Source: Bremia lactucae (Eukaryota > Oomycota > Peronosporomycetes > Peronosporales > Peronosporaceae). Taken from it: a DNA stretch of 60,496 nt. Positions 32,334-44,089 of the stretch are shown here, piece after piece. The notes under the pieces were generated by a model. It was given only the letters and a program-made list of their open reading frames with translations. It was not told the DNA's origin and searched no databases. The stretch covers positions 3,508,943-3,569,438 of the forward strand of contig NC_090613.1 of the NCBI RefSeq assembly GCF_004359215.1, in the 5' to 3' direction. Made by a program: the position numbers and the translations under genes. Every line of letters begins with the position of its first letter. Position 1 is the first letter of the stretch.

Positions 32334-34025
32334 TTAATTTTTAACGTGGCATCTTCCAACAAATGGTAAACATTTTGTGCTTTCAAAGATTCCTAAAAGG
32401 TTCACGATAAGTGACCAAGCTAACGCGAATAGGCAGTATGCGATCGTGAGTTCACCAATCAATCTGCTACGGTGGCCATTGCGTTTAAGTATTTGCGTCT
32501 CCATCTTCTGTTTTGGTAGCAATACGAGAAATATTAGAGAAACGAGCTTGCTGGCATACGAAAGAAGCACAATAATTGTCACACTACGACGAGTAGAGAG
32601 CGCATCGTTTAGAATATCGTGATTACTGACAGCAAATGGTTTATCAATAGCCTTCGTAAGCGTCGCCGAGAATGGGTTACTCAAATTCCCGACTGTTGTA
32701 AGGAGACCATAGATTGCAGCTTCGTTCCCCTCGGATGCTAATTCCACGACTACAAAACTCGAGACAATAAAGTTAATACTCGATGGAATGGTCTCGACGA
32801 TGGGTATACCCAACCAAAACCACTGGTTTCGGACAATATCCCACGTCGTGAGCATTGTGCATACGGAATCAAGAGCGACTACAGCGATCGTAGTCGTAAT
32901 AATGACATGATGCCAATTCCAATTTAGCCCATATCGTCCCATGAGCGCTAGTGTCATGGCCATCACACCTGAGCCAATAATTTGAGAAACCGAGATATTA
33001 AAACTCGTGGCACGAGCCCAATACATTGTCACGGGGTCCGACGCCACGTAGCTAATATTACTACACACTCCTGAGAAAAAACTATACGCAATCACTTGGT
33101 AGACTGCTTGACTTTGCAATGTCTCGCCCAAAACACGCAAGTACATTCGACGATTTGGTGTAGCCACGCGTTTTTCCGAAACATAGAGCCAAGTGATTGG
33201 AATCACTGGCACGCAACAAATGGCGAGGATTACCATACACATGGGAAAAGTAATGCCAAAGTCGAAATCGCCACCATACGATGAAGAGCTGAGGCCAAAC
33301 CCGACAAGGATATTTCCGAAAATGCTAAAAAGACTTCGAATGGTGTAGATCGCTGTTTGTGTTTGTCCTCGAATTGCAGTAGGTTCACGTTGAGCGTACT
33401 CGACCACGACACCATCCGCTGCAACGTCAGCAATGACGTATCCAAGCGTTGCTAGCATCATTAAAACCACGTACTTGCCACCCGAAGAAGGAGCGTTGTC
33501 ATTCATAGCAGCAACTTCTTCAATCGTGTAATCACGTGGCTTTACGAATCGCAAGGATGCGTTTGGAAAGTAAGGTCGATCAAGTGGAAGTGATGCCATG
33601 ACGACGAGACAAAGGATGCAAAGCATCCAACCAATGATCATAAAGGGTCGACGACGATACCCGCAAATAGGAAAGCAGTCGGATATGATTCCAATGAAAA
33701 CTTTAAGAGACCATGCAATACCAAGCAACCCTCGAGCTGAAGTCGTTGCTTGTCCTTCCATGTTTAGATAGTAGCCTAAGAAGGGCGTAATGACACTTGG
33801 TAGGGCCCCCATCATCAAGCCTACCGCAGCATATTGCGCTATTAAGCCATACAATTCGGCTGAGCGAAATGTTAAAGCTACGCCGTCCCGTAATGCGCCG
33901 TCACAACGACCGTCTTCTTGGTGCGATTGATACATCTCGTCGTCCACATCGTGGTGAGAATGCTTAATGGAAGGAAGAAAAGAGAAGGTTCTAGGACCTC
34001 GTAATTTTCGAAATCGGTCCAACAT
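32334..34025 (-). CDS. BT1-family (folate/biopterin transporter-like) membrane transporter, 563 aa
   Basis: Intronless. Major-facilitator fold, about 12 membrane segments, plasma or organelle membrane. Family hallmarks: SLKVFIGIISDCFPICGYRR (about 108-127) in the first cytoplasmic loop region, and YVIADVAADGVVVEYAQREP followed by RGQTQT (about 195-225), where the Asp and Glu are typical of BT1 proteins. BT1 proteins of kinetoplastids carry folate or biopterin; oomycetes have large, uncharacterised sets, so the substrate is unknown. The N-terminal 48 residues are hydrophilic and cytosolic; the last residues follow a final membrane helix. ATG 34025 is the only good start. A paralogue lies 585 bp upstream on the same strand. 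Confidence 0.9.
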   Translation of the reverse strand: MLDRFRKLRGPRTFSFLPSIKHSHHDVDDEMYQSHQEDGRCDGALRDGVALTFRSAELYGLIAQYAAVGLMMGALPSVITPFLGYYLNMEGQATTSARGLLGIAWSLKVFIGIISDCFPICGYRRRPFMIIGWMLCILCLVVMASLPLDRPYFPNASLRFVKPRDYTIEEVAAMNDNAPSSGGKYVVLMMLATLGYVIADVAADGVVVEYAQREPTAIRGQTQTAIYTIRSLFSIFGNILVGFGLSSSSYGGDFDFGITFPMCMVILAICCVPVIPITWLYVSEKRVATPNRRMYLRVLGETLQSQAVYQVIAYSFFSGVCSNISYVASDPVTMYWARATSFNISVSQIIGSGVMAMTLALMGRYGLNWNWHHVIITTTIAVVALDSVCTMLTTWDIVRNQWFWLGIPIVETIPSSINFIVSSFVVVELASEGNEAAIYGLLTTVGNLSNPFSATLTKAIDKPFAVSNHDILNDALSTRRSVTIIVLLSYASKLVSLIFLVLLPKQKMETQILKRNGHRSRLIGELTIAYCLFALAWSLIVNLLGIFESTKCLPFVGRCHVKN

Positions 34026-34610
34026 GCTACGATCTCTTCTTTTCAGTCGTATGAAAGAGAAAGTATAATGCTATCAAATGTTTTGCTCACTAAAGACACG
34101 CCTTTCGTGAGATCACTCGAAGTGAGACAACAAGGCATCATCTGAGTACGACGTACGAGATGGTGTTTTCATGAGATTGTCTGTATGTCTAAACGTTCGT
34201 TTGATAAGCATGATACAGCCATGATTCGATATGTTTCAACAAAAGCGTCTAGTTTGTCGAAAAGACCTTTTGTCGCTCTGAGAATCAATTCTCAATACGA
34301 AAGTTATTTCCGACGGACTATTTGTATGATTTTATTTGAAGCCCCATCACACATAATCAGATTAAGCTATCAATCAAACTTCCAAGTTACGCATTCCCTT
34401 ATGCGATTTTCGTACAAATGTCATATTAAATGGATACTATTGCGAATTTTAAAGTATATGCTAGGATTAAAATCTTTTTCTTTACGCAATTTAGTCGCGA
34501 TTTTAAAGCAAATGTGGCTGTGGCATAACCCATACATTTGATAATTTGAACAAAAACAATCCGAGAGATCGTGGTATTTAATTCTAACTTTTGACACACA
34601 TTAAATTCGC
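34026..34610. other. Spacer between the two BT1 genes
   Basis: AT-rich, with no coding signal. It should hold the promoter of the downstream gene (minus sense) and the 3' end of the upstream one. Confidence 0.45.
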
Positions 34611-36401
34611 TTAAGTCGCACATCCTGTACCCCCAGCAACTCGAAGACAAGACGTACTTTTAAACAGTGACAACATATTGGTGGTTGTCACAAGAGTAAG
34701 GACACTAAGCAATACGCCAATCACAAGCCACCCTGCTGACGTACTGTACCCGCCATAATACCGCAACTGTTGCACTTCTAATTTCTGACGAGGCAAAAAT
34801 TTTAAAAACCCAAGACTTGCGAGTTGAATGATCCATACAATTACATAGGTCACGAAAACTTGCATTCGTGTCGCGTTCGAATCGAACCGAACATCTTCCT
34901 CGTGCACGGCAAAGTACGATCCAATGGCATTATAAACCACACTTCCTAAGGCAATTGCCAAATGGCGAAACGTAATGACTAAACCGTATGTCGTACCCTC
35001 AATTCCACGAGGAGCCAGTTCAATAATTGGCAACACTTGGACAATAAACCGTAACGCTACCGCTGGTGCAGCCAGTACTTGCATATAGAGCCAAAAGTCG
35101 CGCTTTCGAAGCACTTGAAACACTGTACATGCCACCGTGACAATATCAACTCCAACCACCCAAATTGTGGCCACACCATACAAATAGCGCCATGATTTTT
35201 GCAACCCATACCGTCGCGTGGCCAATAATCCAATAATAAACGCAAGTGTCCAAACCGATAAGGAAACCGATTTAGACCATGTTGTGACATTTACCCAAGC
35301 TGTTTCAATCACCGGCACGGCATTCGATTTAATTGTTACACAAAAGCTTGCAACAAATTCAAACATTAAAAGTTGCCACATTGCACGGCTTTGAAGAAGT
35401 CGCCAAATCAAGTGACAACGTTCTCGATAATTGAATTGCCGTACGTCGAGTGTCACTCCTCTTGACTGCGGACGAGTCGAAGCAACAGGACATGAAACTT
35501 CATTTGAAACAAGTGGGACTGTTTGAGTGGTTAAATCTTCATGCAAGAGCCAAATGGCTCCAATACACGGAACAAATGAACACGCAGCGAGCACTAGTAC
35601 CACTTGATTTGGATTTAACGACCATGAAAACGTTCCGTTATACGCTAATCCATTCATTGCGCCCGTCACAAAGACACTTGTGACCAACGCTCCGATATTT
35701 CGCGCTACGTACGCACAAATTTGCGTATGGCCACGTGTTGCAAAAGGTTCGCGTTGTGCCAATTCGACGACAATGGCATCTGCGGCAACATTTGCGGCAA
35801 AGTACCCAATTGTGCTTAAAGCCATTCCCAAGAGGTATTTCCACGCAGTTTTTGTCTCTCCGAATTGAGGCACGTCGGACAGACCAAGACACAAAAGACT
35901 GGCAAAACAGAGGCACCAGCCTCCGATTAAGTACGGTTTCCGTCGATAGTGCCACATTTGGACACTATCGGTTACGACTCCGCCAAAGACTTTAAAGGGC
36001 CAAATGGCATTGAAAACAGTGACTGTTGCACGAACTTGGTAATGTTGCAATTGCAAATAGTTGCTAAAAAGAGGCATGGTGAGGCATTTAAAACCACCGT
36101 GGAGAGCCCCAATGGCAACATAATGGAGAATCAACCCAATGGTTTTCCGTGTCAAGAGCGACACGGGACCTCCGGGTCGTAACGCGCCATTATTCTCGAG
36201 CTTGTAGACGCGGTACTCGTGCCGTTGTCGCATGACACACGGATCAATGTAGCAGGGACTATTTTGAAGCACGAGCGGATCCCCAAGGATTTCGGCCGGC
36301 AACGAATCAATGCTTAGGGACAACGCATAGGAAGACGACGCCACCGACAGCGACGAGCAGCTTTTAAGCCAAATGCCCGAAGAGACCGAGAGCGAAGCCA
36401 T
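34611..36401 (-). CDS. Second BT1-family membrane transporter, 596 aa
   Basis: Intronless paralogue of the gene at 32334-34025. It shares IGLILHYVAIGALHGG at the first helix, FKVFGGVVTDSVQMWHYRRK, and NVAADAIVVELAQREPFATR-G-TQ (about 220-245), the BT1 signature. It has a longer N-terminus (about 90 polar residues) and a final hydrophobic stretch with a Cys pair near the end. Overall identity between the two is modest, so the tandem duplication is old. Both face the same way, 585 bp apart; separate transcription is likely. Substrate not inferable. Confidence 0.9.
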   Translation of the reverse strand: MASLSVSSGIWLKSCSSLSVASSSYALSLSIDSLPAEILGDPLVLQNSPCYIDPCVMRQRHEYRVYKLENNGALRPGGPVSLLTRKTIGLILHYVAIGALHGGFKCLTMPLFSNYLQLQHYQVRATVTVFNAIWPFKVFGGVVTDSVQMWHYRRKPYLIGGWCLCFASLLCLGLSDVPQFGETKTAWKYLLGMALSTIGYFAANVAADAIVVELAQREPFATRGHTQICAYVARNIGALVTSVFVTGAMNGLAYNGTFSWSLNPNQVVLVLAACSFVPCIGAIWLLHEDLTTQTVPLVSNEVSCPVASTRPQSRGVTLDVRQFNYRERCHLIWRLLQSRAMWQLLMFEFVASFCVTIKSNAVPVIETAWVNVTTWSKSVSLSVWTLAFIIGLLATRRYGLQKSWRYLYGVATIWVVGVDIVTVACTVFQVLRKRDFWLYMQVLAAPAVALRFIVQVLPIIELAPRGIEGTTYGLVITFRHLAIALGSVVYNAIGSYFAVHEEDVRFDSNATRMQVFVTYVIVWIIQLASLGFLKFLPRQKLEVQQLRYYGGYSTSAGWLVIGVLLSVLTLVTTTNMLSLFKSTSCLRVAGGTGCAT

Positions 36402-36433
36402 GACGCTCGAGTCTCGTCATTCACGAGGTTGAT

Positions 36434-36452
36434 TTGGAGCAAATGAAGAGCA
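36434..36452 (-). promoter_or_regulatory. Possible initiator upstream of the 596-aa BT1 gene
   Basis: On minus, TTCATTTGCTCCAAAT lies about 35-50 bp before ATG 36401 and resembles the oomycete initiator (TCATTY...CAWTT). Weak, by-eye call. Confidence 0.3.
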
Positions 36453-36902
36453 CAAGCCGCAACGAAAAAGACTTTTGAAAACTGGTTATTTGCGAGGTGT
36501 TATCGTGGCAACGAGGACTTGAAAAAAAAAAGTGGTCAATCGTGGGCAATGACGGCCTTTTTTTTTTTAAAGTTGGCAAGTGCGAGAAATGCTCGGGCAA
36601 CACATGTCGCAGGAAAAGTGGGTAAATGAGGAAAACGCGCGTGTTTTTTATGCATTAGTGTGAAAGGCCACGGCTAGGGGTGGCAGAAGCTACAAGACGT
36701 CATCGCATTTGAAACCGTCAGGAGGCGTCATATGTTGACGTGTCGCATATGGTTTTGCGGCAAAAAGAATCGCTTGACTGGAATAGAAGCTTGTGAGCTT
36801 GTACTGAGATGGTTACGGTACTGGAATATGTGATGTGGCTGGAGGTACCATCTGCTCGAGGGAAACGGGAAAGGACGATTGGTGCATGACCATGTCAGTG
36901 GT

Positions 36903-36985
36903 GTTGCCAATTGGCGGTAAAAAGTTTGCCAAGACTGTTGCCAATTGGCGGTAAAAAGTTTGCCAAGGCTGTTGCCAGTGGCAGG
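36903..36985. repeat. Tandem repeat, 34-bp unit, about 2.4 copies
   Basis: GTTGCCAATTGGCGGTAAAA recurs at 36903 and 36937, with a partial third unit at 36971. The unit contains the short palindrome GCCAATTGGC. It lies in the upstream region of the BT1 genes. Confidence 0.85.
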
Positions 36986-37305
36986 ACAAGGATTAATTTA
37001 TTACAATTATGAGACGCATGCGAAAGATTTCCCGCGAGCCTACTAGAAGATCTCTGATTGCGCTATTAATTGCCTTCACGGCATTCGCTTGAACGTGCCC
37101 TTGAATTGCCACCGAGTCATTTAGCACTGATGATATCAAAGCCGTGATTGGTTGAAAGGAACTAGTTGTTTTGTGAATTTATTTATCGACCTTAGCTATC
37201 GGTACTTGTTTATAAGGAAATTTGTATTGGCACAGTCAACTTGATATAGTCAGTGAGGATAAAGAGTTTTAAACTTGATTGTTGTTTCTGCCCTTAGCAA
37301 TGATT

Positions 37306-37491
37306 TGCAAAAATGGCTCTCTCGGTGCCTTTTTGCATCGAGATTCTACCATGTTCCCACAAAAGAACGGACGTCTGCGCCATGCGAAGGCACGTGGCAA
37401 CCTCGCCAAGTTAAGTGAGGATTATATGTTATACAACCAATATAACGAAAATGATCGTCAAATCAGGCCTTCTTTCAAGCCTTCCCAATAG
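37306..37491 (+). CDS. Possible small protein, 61 aa
   Basis: Open frame (ATG 37279 or 37300, stop 37491) with a basic, polar product (NGRLRHAKARGNLAKLSEDY). It has no recognisable domain. It could be a last exon or chance. The upstream 36986-37278 and downstream 37492-37902 stretches show nothing else. Confidence 0.25.
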   Translation, partial: CKNGSLGAFLHRDSTMFPQKNGRLRHAKARGNLAKLSEDYMLYNQYNENDRQIRPSFKPSQ

Positions 37492-37902
37492 ACAATGGTT
37501 TTGCAGCTCACATTATCATTTATCGTAATTAATTTTACGCGAACCAAGCCTTCCTTGTTGGCATTCTAAGTGCTTGACATATCTCGGTCAACGAAAAATA
37601 AATTTACTTGTTGTCAAACGCGTTGTACTGTCCTAATCTAGCACGTGCTTTCGATCTGGTCGGTGATACCAGGATTTTTTATCACCTTCTACGCTCTGCA
37701 AAAATCCTGTATCGTATATTCCACGCCAGAGACTTGCCTGCATAAAATAAATACGAGAAATAATTCCAATTTAAAAACACCAACTCCAGTACTACAATTT
37801 AAATAGTAAAAATATATATACGAGATATCTGTTCTGTATATATATTGCCTTTCTCCACATAATTCATGGCAACTATCACCATCGTTCAAAATTTGCTTGT
37901 GC

Positions 37903-38957
37903 TTAGCAGATATCCGCATCTTCTAAGCGGCAGCGAAACCCTTGAACAATCTCCAAATCGTGCAACGCTCGCCGGTCTGAAGGAGGGAAACACCACGACG
38001 CGCGCATGCCATCAGTTCCACAGATGACACTCAAATGGCGCTCTAATCTCGACGTCGACTTGTCCCCACCACGACGTGCCGCGAGTTGATCGGCTATTAA
38101 TGTAAATAATGGATCTTGATAAATATTATACAATTCCATTAGAAGCATGAGCGAGCAAAAGAGCCCAAAGACCGCCGCTGCGGCCAGAATCCAGCTGCCG
38201 AGCTTGCCAGGAAATTGGCTGCTTTGCAGACCACACGTGTATTTCCCGCGCGAACACATGGCGTATTGCAGTAGCACTAGAAACGCTGCTTGGACACTCG
38301 TGACCGTCACGTACGATAACAGCAAAAGGAACGCTTTAAGATTCCCAATACCCACGCAATTATTTACCCAAGGACTATACGTATACGTCCGTAGTAATAA
38401 TAACTTGACCAAAAAATTCTAATATGATAATTTCATCCTCACCAGTGATGGTCTTGCATTACAATGCATCGTTTGCAAGTATGACAGTGGGTAGCTCTAT
38501 TAAAAGCCCGCTGACGATTAATCCTTCATATTGTAACAATTTCAAAAATAATATTTACGAACCTAGTAGGTCTATAAATCGCACACTCGTCACAATAGAC
38601 AAGCAGCGAGCCGTCGTCTTCGAATTCCTCGTACTCCTGTAAAGGCATTACCTCTTCGATTTCCTCCATGTCGTCACCGAGTGCATCGCATTTCAAGAAC
38701 GGCATTCCTTTATGTTGGTATGGAACCGTTCCTGGATTGCTAGTGAGCACGACGATGTGACACCATAGGCACATACCAAAGAGCCCAATGAACCAAATGG
38801 CCTCGGACGACCCCATTGGCGACAGCAGCCCCACCCACTGCGATATGGATGCGAGCACCGCCAATAGCATCCCAATGACAAGAATCCACGCGAATAGTGC
38901 GATTGCGATTCCTGGTAGATCCCATAGGAACCACAGCGGACGGTGAACCGCTAACAT
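37903..38957 (-). CDS. DHHC palmitoyltransferase, 312 aa, three exons
   Basis: Protein S-acyltransferase that moves palmitate to cysteines of membrane proteins. Exons are 38957-38559, 38510-38443 and 38374-37903. Introns are 48 nt (38558-38511, GTAAAT...GTCAG) and 68 nt (38442-38375, GTGAGG...TATAG). Splicing yields the Cys-rich domain: C-DECAIYRPTR...THCHTCKRCI..., DHHC, then PWVNNCVGIGN. The catalytic Cys codon is itself split by intron 2. Four membrane segments: about 13-37, 54-72, 175-200 and 215-240. A TSNPGTVPY motif (DPG-type) precedes the Cys-rich domain. An in-frame stop just upstream of ATG 38957 supports that start. Without the introns the DHHC motif is lost. Confidence 0.9.
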
Positions 38958-39770
38958 ACTCCCGATTCGGCGCTTTATTCGGACAATTTTTAAGTCATAA
39001 TACTATGAAAAACTGCTCTTGTATCGTCATGTTAATAATAGAAGAAATTCTTTCAGTTGTGAGCTACATTTTGAATAAAAGATATTATTTTCTATAATAA
39101 ATGTTTTTTTAATAATAGGAAAATAATAAAGAAGTATAAACTAGGGAATTGCTGCGGGCATACCCAATTTATGCTACGGACACACTCAAAAAGTGTTATT
39201 ATGTCTATCTCCCCAAATTTAGCGAATTAACATGTTGTTTTTAAAGATAGTCATACCAGAATCTACGACAACCTTCCTTTCTGTAGAAGCAGGTGAGCAG
39301 AGGCGAGCATATTTTTCTATCTTTGTCAAGCTTGAGAAAAGTTTCTTTTCGTCCGAGTATTAAGTAAAAATGACTTCTTAGTAGTCGACACGATTCGTGG
39401 AACTCACTATTGCAGTGTTGAGAGGGGCAAATTCGTCGCAAACCCCTTTAAGAAGCATATTGGACTCATTAATAAGTTGCTAGGATGCTCAGGTCTAGAC
39501 ATTCCCCACGTTAAGAAGTTAAGTAGTTCGAAAGCCTTTTGAGAGTTCTGTCAAGAAAAAAATGTCAGAGTTCTTGCAGCTTTTTCGTATTATGGGCTCG
39601 CTGAAGACTCGCTTGGACCTTTGTAGACGACAAGACAACATTTTACTGGAGAGCATTAAATTATCACTGGAGATTCTTTAGCCTTTTAAGCTTTCGCTCA
39701 AGTGTTTCACAAATACCAAAATCATTTGCTGGGCCTCTAGAGGCGTGAGAATAAAAAATGTATGTCACTT
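38958..39770. other. Upstream region of the DHHC gene; no other gene
   Basis: AT-rich, including the dispersed GGACACAC...AAGTG...ATTATGTCTA motif near 39175, also seen near 32045. Nothing else recognised. Confidence 0.4.
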
Positions 39771-40147
39771 TATGTAGGCAGGCACGCCGTAATGCGGCCA
39801 CGCTCTACTTAGACACACCTTCAAGCACAGCGAGGAAGCGGTTAGACCAGCTTCTCTTGCGTGCAGTGAATTAGTTGCGGTGGGCGCCTTAGCGACCTCA
39901 CCTAACGCACTAAGTACTCTAGTAAAGTGTCGTTACGGAAGCGGTTATCCGGCTCCTCGTGCGCACTTACTAAGTAGAAAGTAGTTTTCAGACTAATTTA
40001 TATTAATCGCATTAAATATAGATACCTATTTTTACCAATCAAAATGTCATCTCAATCGATAAACATTAATATGTATTGCGAGCGCATCTTTCTAGATACC
40101 TCGCGTAACAGATGACGCTAGCCGTCATCCCTCCTAATGTGAATGCA
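39771..40147 (-). repeat. Truncated LTR of gypsy family B
   Basis: Reverse complement of the LTR at 19371-19901. It starts (minus sense) inside the LTR near AATGTGAATGCA and ends with CCTACA at 39771. The 5' third is missing. No internal gypsy sequence follows on minus, so it is a solo or broken LTR. Confidence 0.8.
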
Positions 40148-40149
40148 GC

Positions 40150-42002
40150 AGCGCTACAGACGATCGCAGTTATTAAATGTCATAATCACTTCATTTTTTT
40201 ATTAGTAAATGATACTATGGTGCTATTACCGTAAGCTTACAAACCAATTTATAACATGCATACAGCTTGTATGCTCAAGACAGCAGCGCAGAAGTGGATG
40301 AGGCTCTCGCGTCGGTTCATTCGAATTTGCACCGCAGCACCACCGGCGGATTTTCGGTGCACGGCTTCCTGTCATCAAGACAACGAGTTCTATGTGGCAT
40401 TCGTCTGGGCTGTTTAATGGCGCCGCTGTTGTTCTTTATCGCGCTCGCTTCCCTTTATTGCTTTATTGACAAAGCGAAACACATTTGCGGCTTCACGCTG
40501 CTCACGAGCGATATCTGTCACTCGAACGCAAAGTGTTTTATTTTGGAAACATAAACAACACTGCAGTCCTCATCGATAAATGGCGGCAAACAAACAATTG
40601 GCTTGATCTTATGGGTTTGGAAGTGCATCCCACTTGAATATTAACCGTTATAATTCAATCATCATGCCTCAGTTCGCTCGCTCACTCGGCTCAAGCCCGT
40701 CGACATATGAGCTCACGCTCAAATATCAAGGCGAGCACTGTCAGTATCTGGGAGTGTTAATCGGAAGCGACAACACCGAACGAGTCATCTTGGACGCTTG
40801 GGTACAATCGATCTGGACTCGGCTGGCGCTTGCTCGTGAAAAAAGGCACAATGTTGAGCAACGTGCCGAACTGGATGGCGCAATTCGATCCCGAAGATAT
40901 TATTCCTGGCGCAGCACTGAGATCAAACAAGCAACTGTGTCGCGGCTGCACAAAAGCGGACTGTCTGTGCATTGCGTGAAATCCGAGATCATCGCAATGG
41001 CGGCAGCTCCAATCGGACGCTGGGTTACGATGCCTGTTTAGGAGCGGTAGCACATTACTGAGCATTACTACGCCGAGTTAAGCGAACTTGCCCCGCCCCA
41101 TCAAGTACAGTCTCAGTTTGCTTGAAAAAGGCGCGTTCGCACTATCTCGCTTCGCAGCATCAGCGATGAGAAGCCGACTATACACACATTCGTTTCGACG
41201 CCGATTCATTTCATTCGTCGCAACTGTAGAGGTGCGATATGACGGAGAAAGGCGGCATTTGGTGCTTTAGACGGCAGATGAATGCGTCTCGGAACCTTGC
41301 ATGACATGAGCTGCAGTTGAACTAAAGTGGGCTACCGCACGGCGTCGAGTGCATTCGTACTTGCTCATTACGCATTACCTCAACAGTCAATGCGAAGGTG
41401 ACCAGTGTTGATTTATTCAACATTGAAGTGGGCAATTCAGTAAAAGCGATTGACTTGCTGACTTTGATAACGATGTTGAAATAATCAGCATCGAAAACAA
41501 TAGCAGTAGTGAGAACAATATGCCTTCTCCTCATGATAGACCGACAAGTACGAAGAGGTATTAGCAACTGTCATCATCATTACGACATGGTTCCGCATCT
41601 CTCAAAGCATATTAGCTAAAGCATGCACAAGGGAATAAAGCAAAAAGAGAAAGGTGGTAAGAACTTTTTTCTGCAATTCGTGCTACATCCATAAGGCCAG
41701 CAGAAACTGGCATAGATATCGTCCACCGAGACGACAAGAAAATGGAGGTGCAACAGCCGTATGCGTTTTTTTTGACGCGGAAATGCTATGCGAAATAACA
41801 ATGGTTGAGTCTATATACCGCTGCGACGTTGTAGCCACAGCGACACGAATAAGCAAAGCTTGTTTCCGTGTGCACCCAGCGCTCACACGTCTGGTAGTGT
41901 TGCGGTCGGGCAAACGACACTCGCTCCCGCGTCAAACGCGAGATGATGAAAGACGTGATGGCAGTAGCAATTCAGACGGTGTCGATTGATGATTCCGTCT
42001 GC
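40150..42002 (+). mobile_element. LINE-2: degenerate non-LTR retrotransposon
   Basis: RT remnant at 40267-41041: GFSVHGFLSSRQRVLCGIRL-GC-MAPLLF, then CQYLGVLIGSD and NVEQRAELDGAI, which match the LINE-1 RT (CLGVMVG, VEQRARLASAI). The C-terminal HPALTRLVVLRSGKRHSLPR at about 41870 matches LINE-1 near 7510. The catalytic YADD block is gone. The copy is cut off at 42002 by gypsy A. Confidence 0.72.
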
Positions 42003-42443
42003 TATAAACGGGGTGTATCGTGACATGAAAGTAAGGCTTAAAGGTTGCTAATTAATATAGTTATCTAAAAGGTAGATACTATTTGGAGAATATTATTTTA
42101 CATGGTAATATCCTAAGAGATTATCCATTAGAAGATATAGACTATTATATCTACTTTCTCCGCGGTCCAGTCAGCGCTGGACGCGCCCAAAGAGAAAGAC
42201 AGATAAGACTTTTAGTACATGTTTTGTAGTAGTTTATAATTAACTTAGTATTAAGTAGATAGACAAGAGAACTTAATTATATTAATACAGTTTTTAATTA
42301 ACCCTCTTTAAAGCAAGTGTTTTAAAGAGAGTCTTCCTCTGCACGTACTAGTGTACGTGAAGTGACGTGAGGCACCACTCGCACTGAGGCCGTGCGAAGT
42401 GGACTTGTACTGAAGCAGTACAAGTCGGCAGTGCTCCATTACA
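42003..42443 (+). repeat. 5' LTR of the complete gypsy A element
   Basis: Start decayed (ATAAACGGGG for TGTAACGGGG); ends CTCCATTACA. The primer site TGGTAGCAC follows at 42446. GACTTGTACTG pairs with its complement across a 3-nt loop near the end, as in copy 1. Confidence 0.8.
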
Positions 42444-42486
42444 CCTGGTAGCACTTTGTAGTCCGTCCAAGGACCACAGTTCCGCC

Positions 42487-43060
42487 ATCTAACATGGACA
42501 TGTTAGATTATACTGGAAATACGCATCACGTTTCGCGTGATAGCTACTCCTTTCTAAGTGACATAGAAAGGAGTGCGGTCGAACGAATGAGTTCAACCGT
42601 AGGGAACGATGCCATCTTGACCATGCTCTCCAGTTTAGACAGAGATGTCCTCCATTCAGCCATCGCCAAGCTCATACAACATTAACTTAATGATGCGAAG
42701 AAAAAAGTAGCTTAATCAGCAAGGCTCTCAACACGCAGAACAGTTAAGGCTGCAACAGGTACAGACCCCTGTACCTGCGTTGACGCACACGCGTCGTCTG
42801 GAAGCCTTAAAGATAGACATCTCTAAATAAAGGGGAGTCGAAGAGAGTTTGAGACAGGCTCAAGCTATTTCGTCATCGTACTGTCCTCCGAGACGACAAG
42901 AGCTTAGAGATCCAGAACTTTTGGATATCTCTTTCGTCGAAAGCGAGAGACCTCGCTTTTCAAGCAATAAGCGATTGCAGACAGGCAATCGCTGTCAAAC
43001 GTTAGGTCACTACGCTCATGAGTGCAGTGCCCTACGCCCAGTACCGAGGGGTACTGAATG
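42487..43060 (+). repeat. Hairpin array in gypsy A gag
   Basis: Perfect inverted repeats: ATCTAACATG 42487-42496 with 42499-42508 (2-nt loop, spanning the gag start codon); ATCACG 42525-42530 with 42536-42541; ACTCCTTTCTA 42546-42556 with 42564-42574; CAGGTACAG 42756-42764 with 42769-42777; AAAGCGAG 42940-42947 with 42952-42959; AGCGATTGC 42970-42978 with 42985-42993; CAGTACC 43039-43045 with 43050-43056. Confidence 0.85.
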
Positions 43061-43560
43061 TACTTATGGACAAAATCCTATAAAGGGCGACGGTCGCGGG
43101 TCCGACGTTGTTGCGAAATCGTAACAGCGAGGCGGACCGCCAAAAAAACGGTCGGGGTCAGTAGGGGCGCAACGCCTTACTGATCCTGAGAATTTGCAAA
43201 TCTCTTGACTAAAGTTGCTCCAGACACACAGTCATCTTGTTATTGTGGCGATGAGATATTCCTCATCATCTAGAAGTTAAAGCGACATATGAATTGTCAA
43301 TTAGAGCCCTAGTGGATGGAGGGGCGTCAAAAAACTTTATTCGTCGCCAGTCGCTAGAGGGTCGTAGGCTCAAATATGTTGAGCGCGACATCCCTCCAAC
43401 GAGGATAACGGTGCATTTAGCGACAGGCGCATCGATTACAGTGATGAAACGCGTAGTGAGATTTCACTACACGTTAATGAGTAACAGTATAATGATGATT
43501 TCATCGTACTGGATTTGAATCAACAATTTGATGTCATCCTACTTTACCTTGACTCAGAAG
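42494..43560 (+). pseudogene. Gypsy A gag and protease
   Basis: ATG 42494 opens gag (MDMLDYTGN...). Its LSDIERSAVERMSSTVG segment identifies the two truncated copies as the same family. A zinc-knuckle-like region (CQTLGHYAHEC) is at about 42990. Protease near 43300 has ALVDGGASKNFI, with Gly in place of the usual Ser/Thr after the catalytic Asp. Stops at 42685 and later. Confidence 0.72.
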
Positions 43561-44089
43561 TATGAGCCAAGAATCAGCTGGCAGCATCGATCCCTAAAGA
43601 TGCATGCCACTTGTTCATCATGGCCATCTGATGAACGTCTTGGAGCGTTTACAAGTGTGTGGATGTACTACGAGTGAGTGCGTAGACCTCACTTGTGGTG
43701 CGGTCGTAGTACGACTGCACAAGATCACAGTCTGATGACTAATCACACTGTGGAGTCAGCTGTCGGCGGCTGTGCGAATGCACAGGCAGCGCCGAAGATC
43801 TACCACTCGAATAAGTCAAGTGGATTGAGACATGAATGAACGCCTAGTGGGCGACATTCAAGAAATATACCGGTTGTCCAAAAGGGACAACCCGATGACC
43901 CTAGGTCGAGTAGAGAGTCGACCATAGAGGATCCCATTGTGATTTTTTTTTAATTGAGTTAATTTATATTTTAAAAAAAAAAATATTTTCTGTCACAGTC
44001 GATAGACGTTGAGGGGATAAGTCCCCACGTACTTGAGGATAAATCTCCTCAAATAGTTTATGCTGCAGTAAATTGACTTCAGCATCGAG

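Noticed and set aside
34185..34541. 118-aa plus-strand ORF between the BT1 genes
   Set aside because: AT-rich, no domain or composition signal, placed in a spacer; most likely chance.
43928..43985. Run of T and A (poly tract) as a terminator
   Set aside because: Inside a gypsy internal region between protease and RT; simple low-complexity sequence with no evidence of function.
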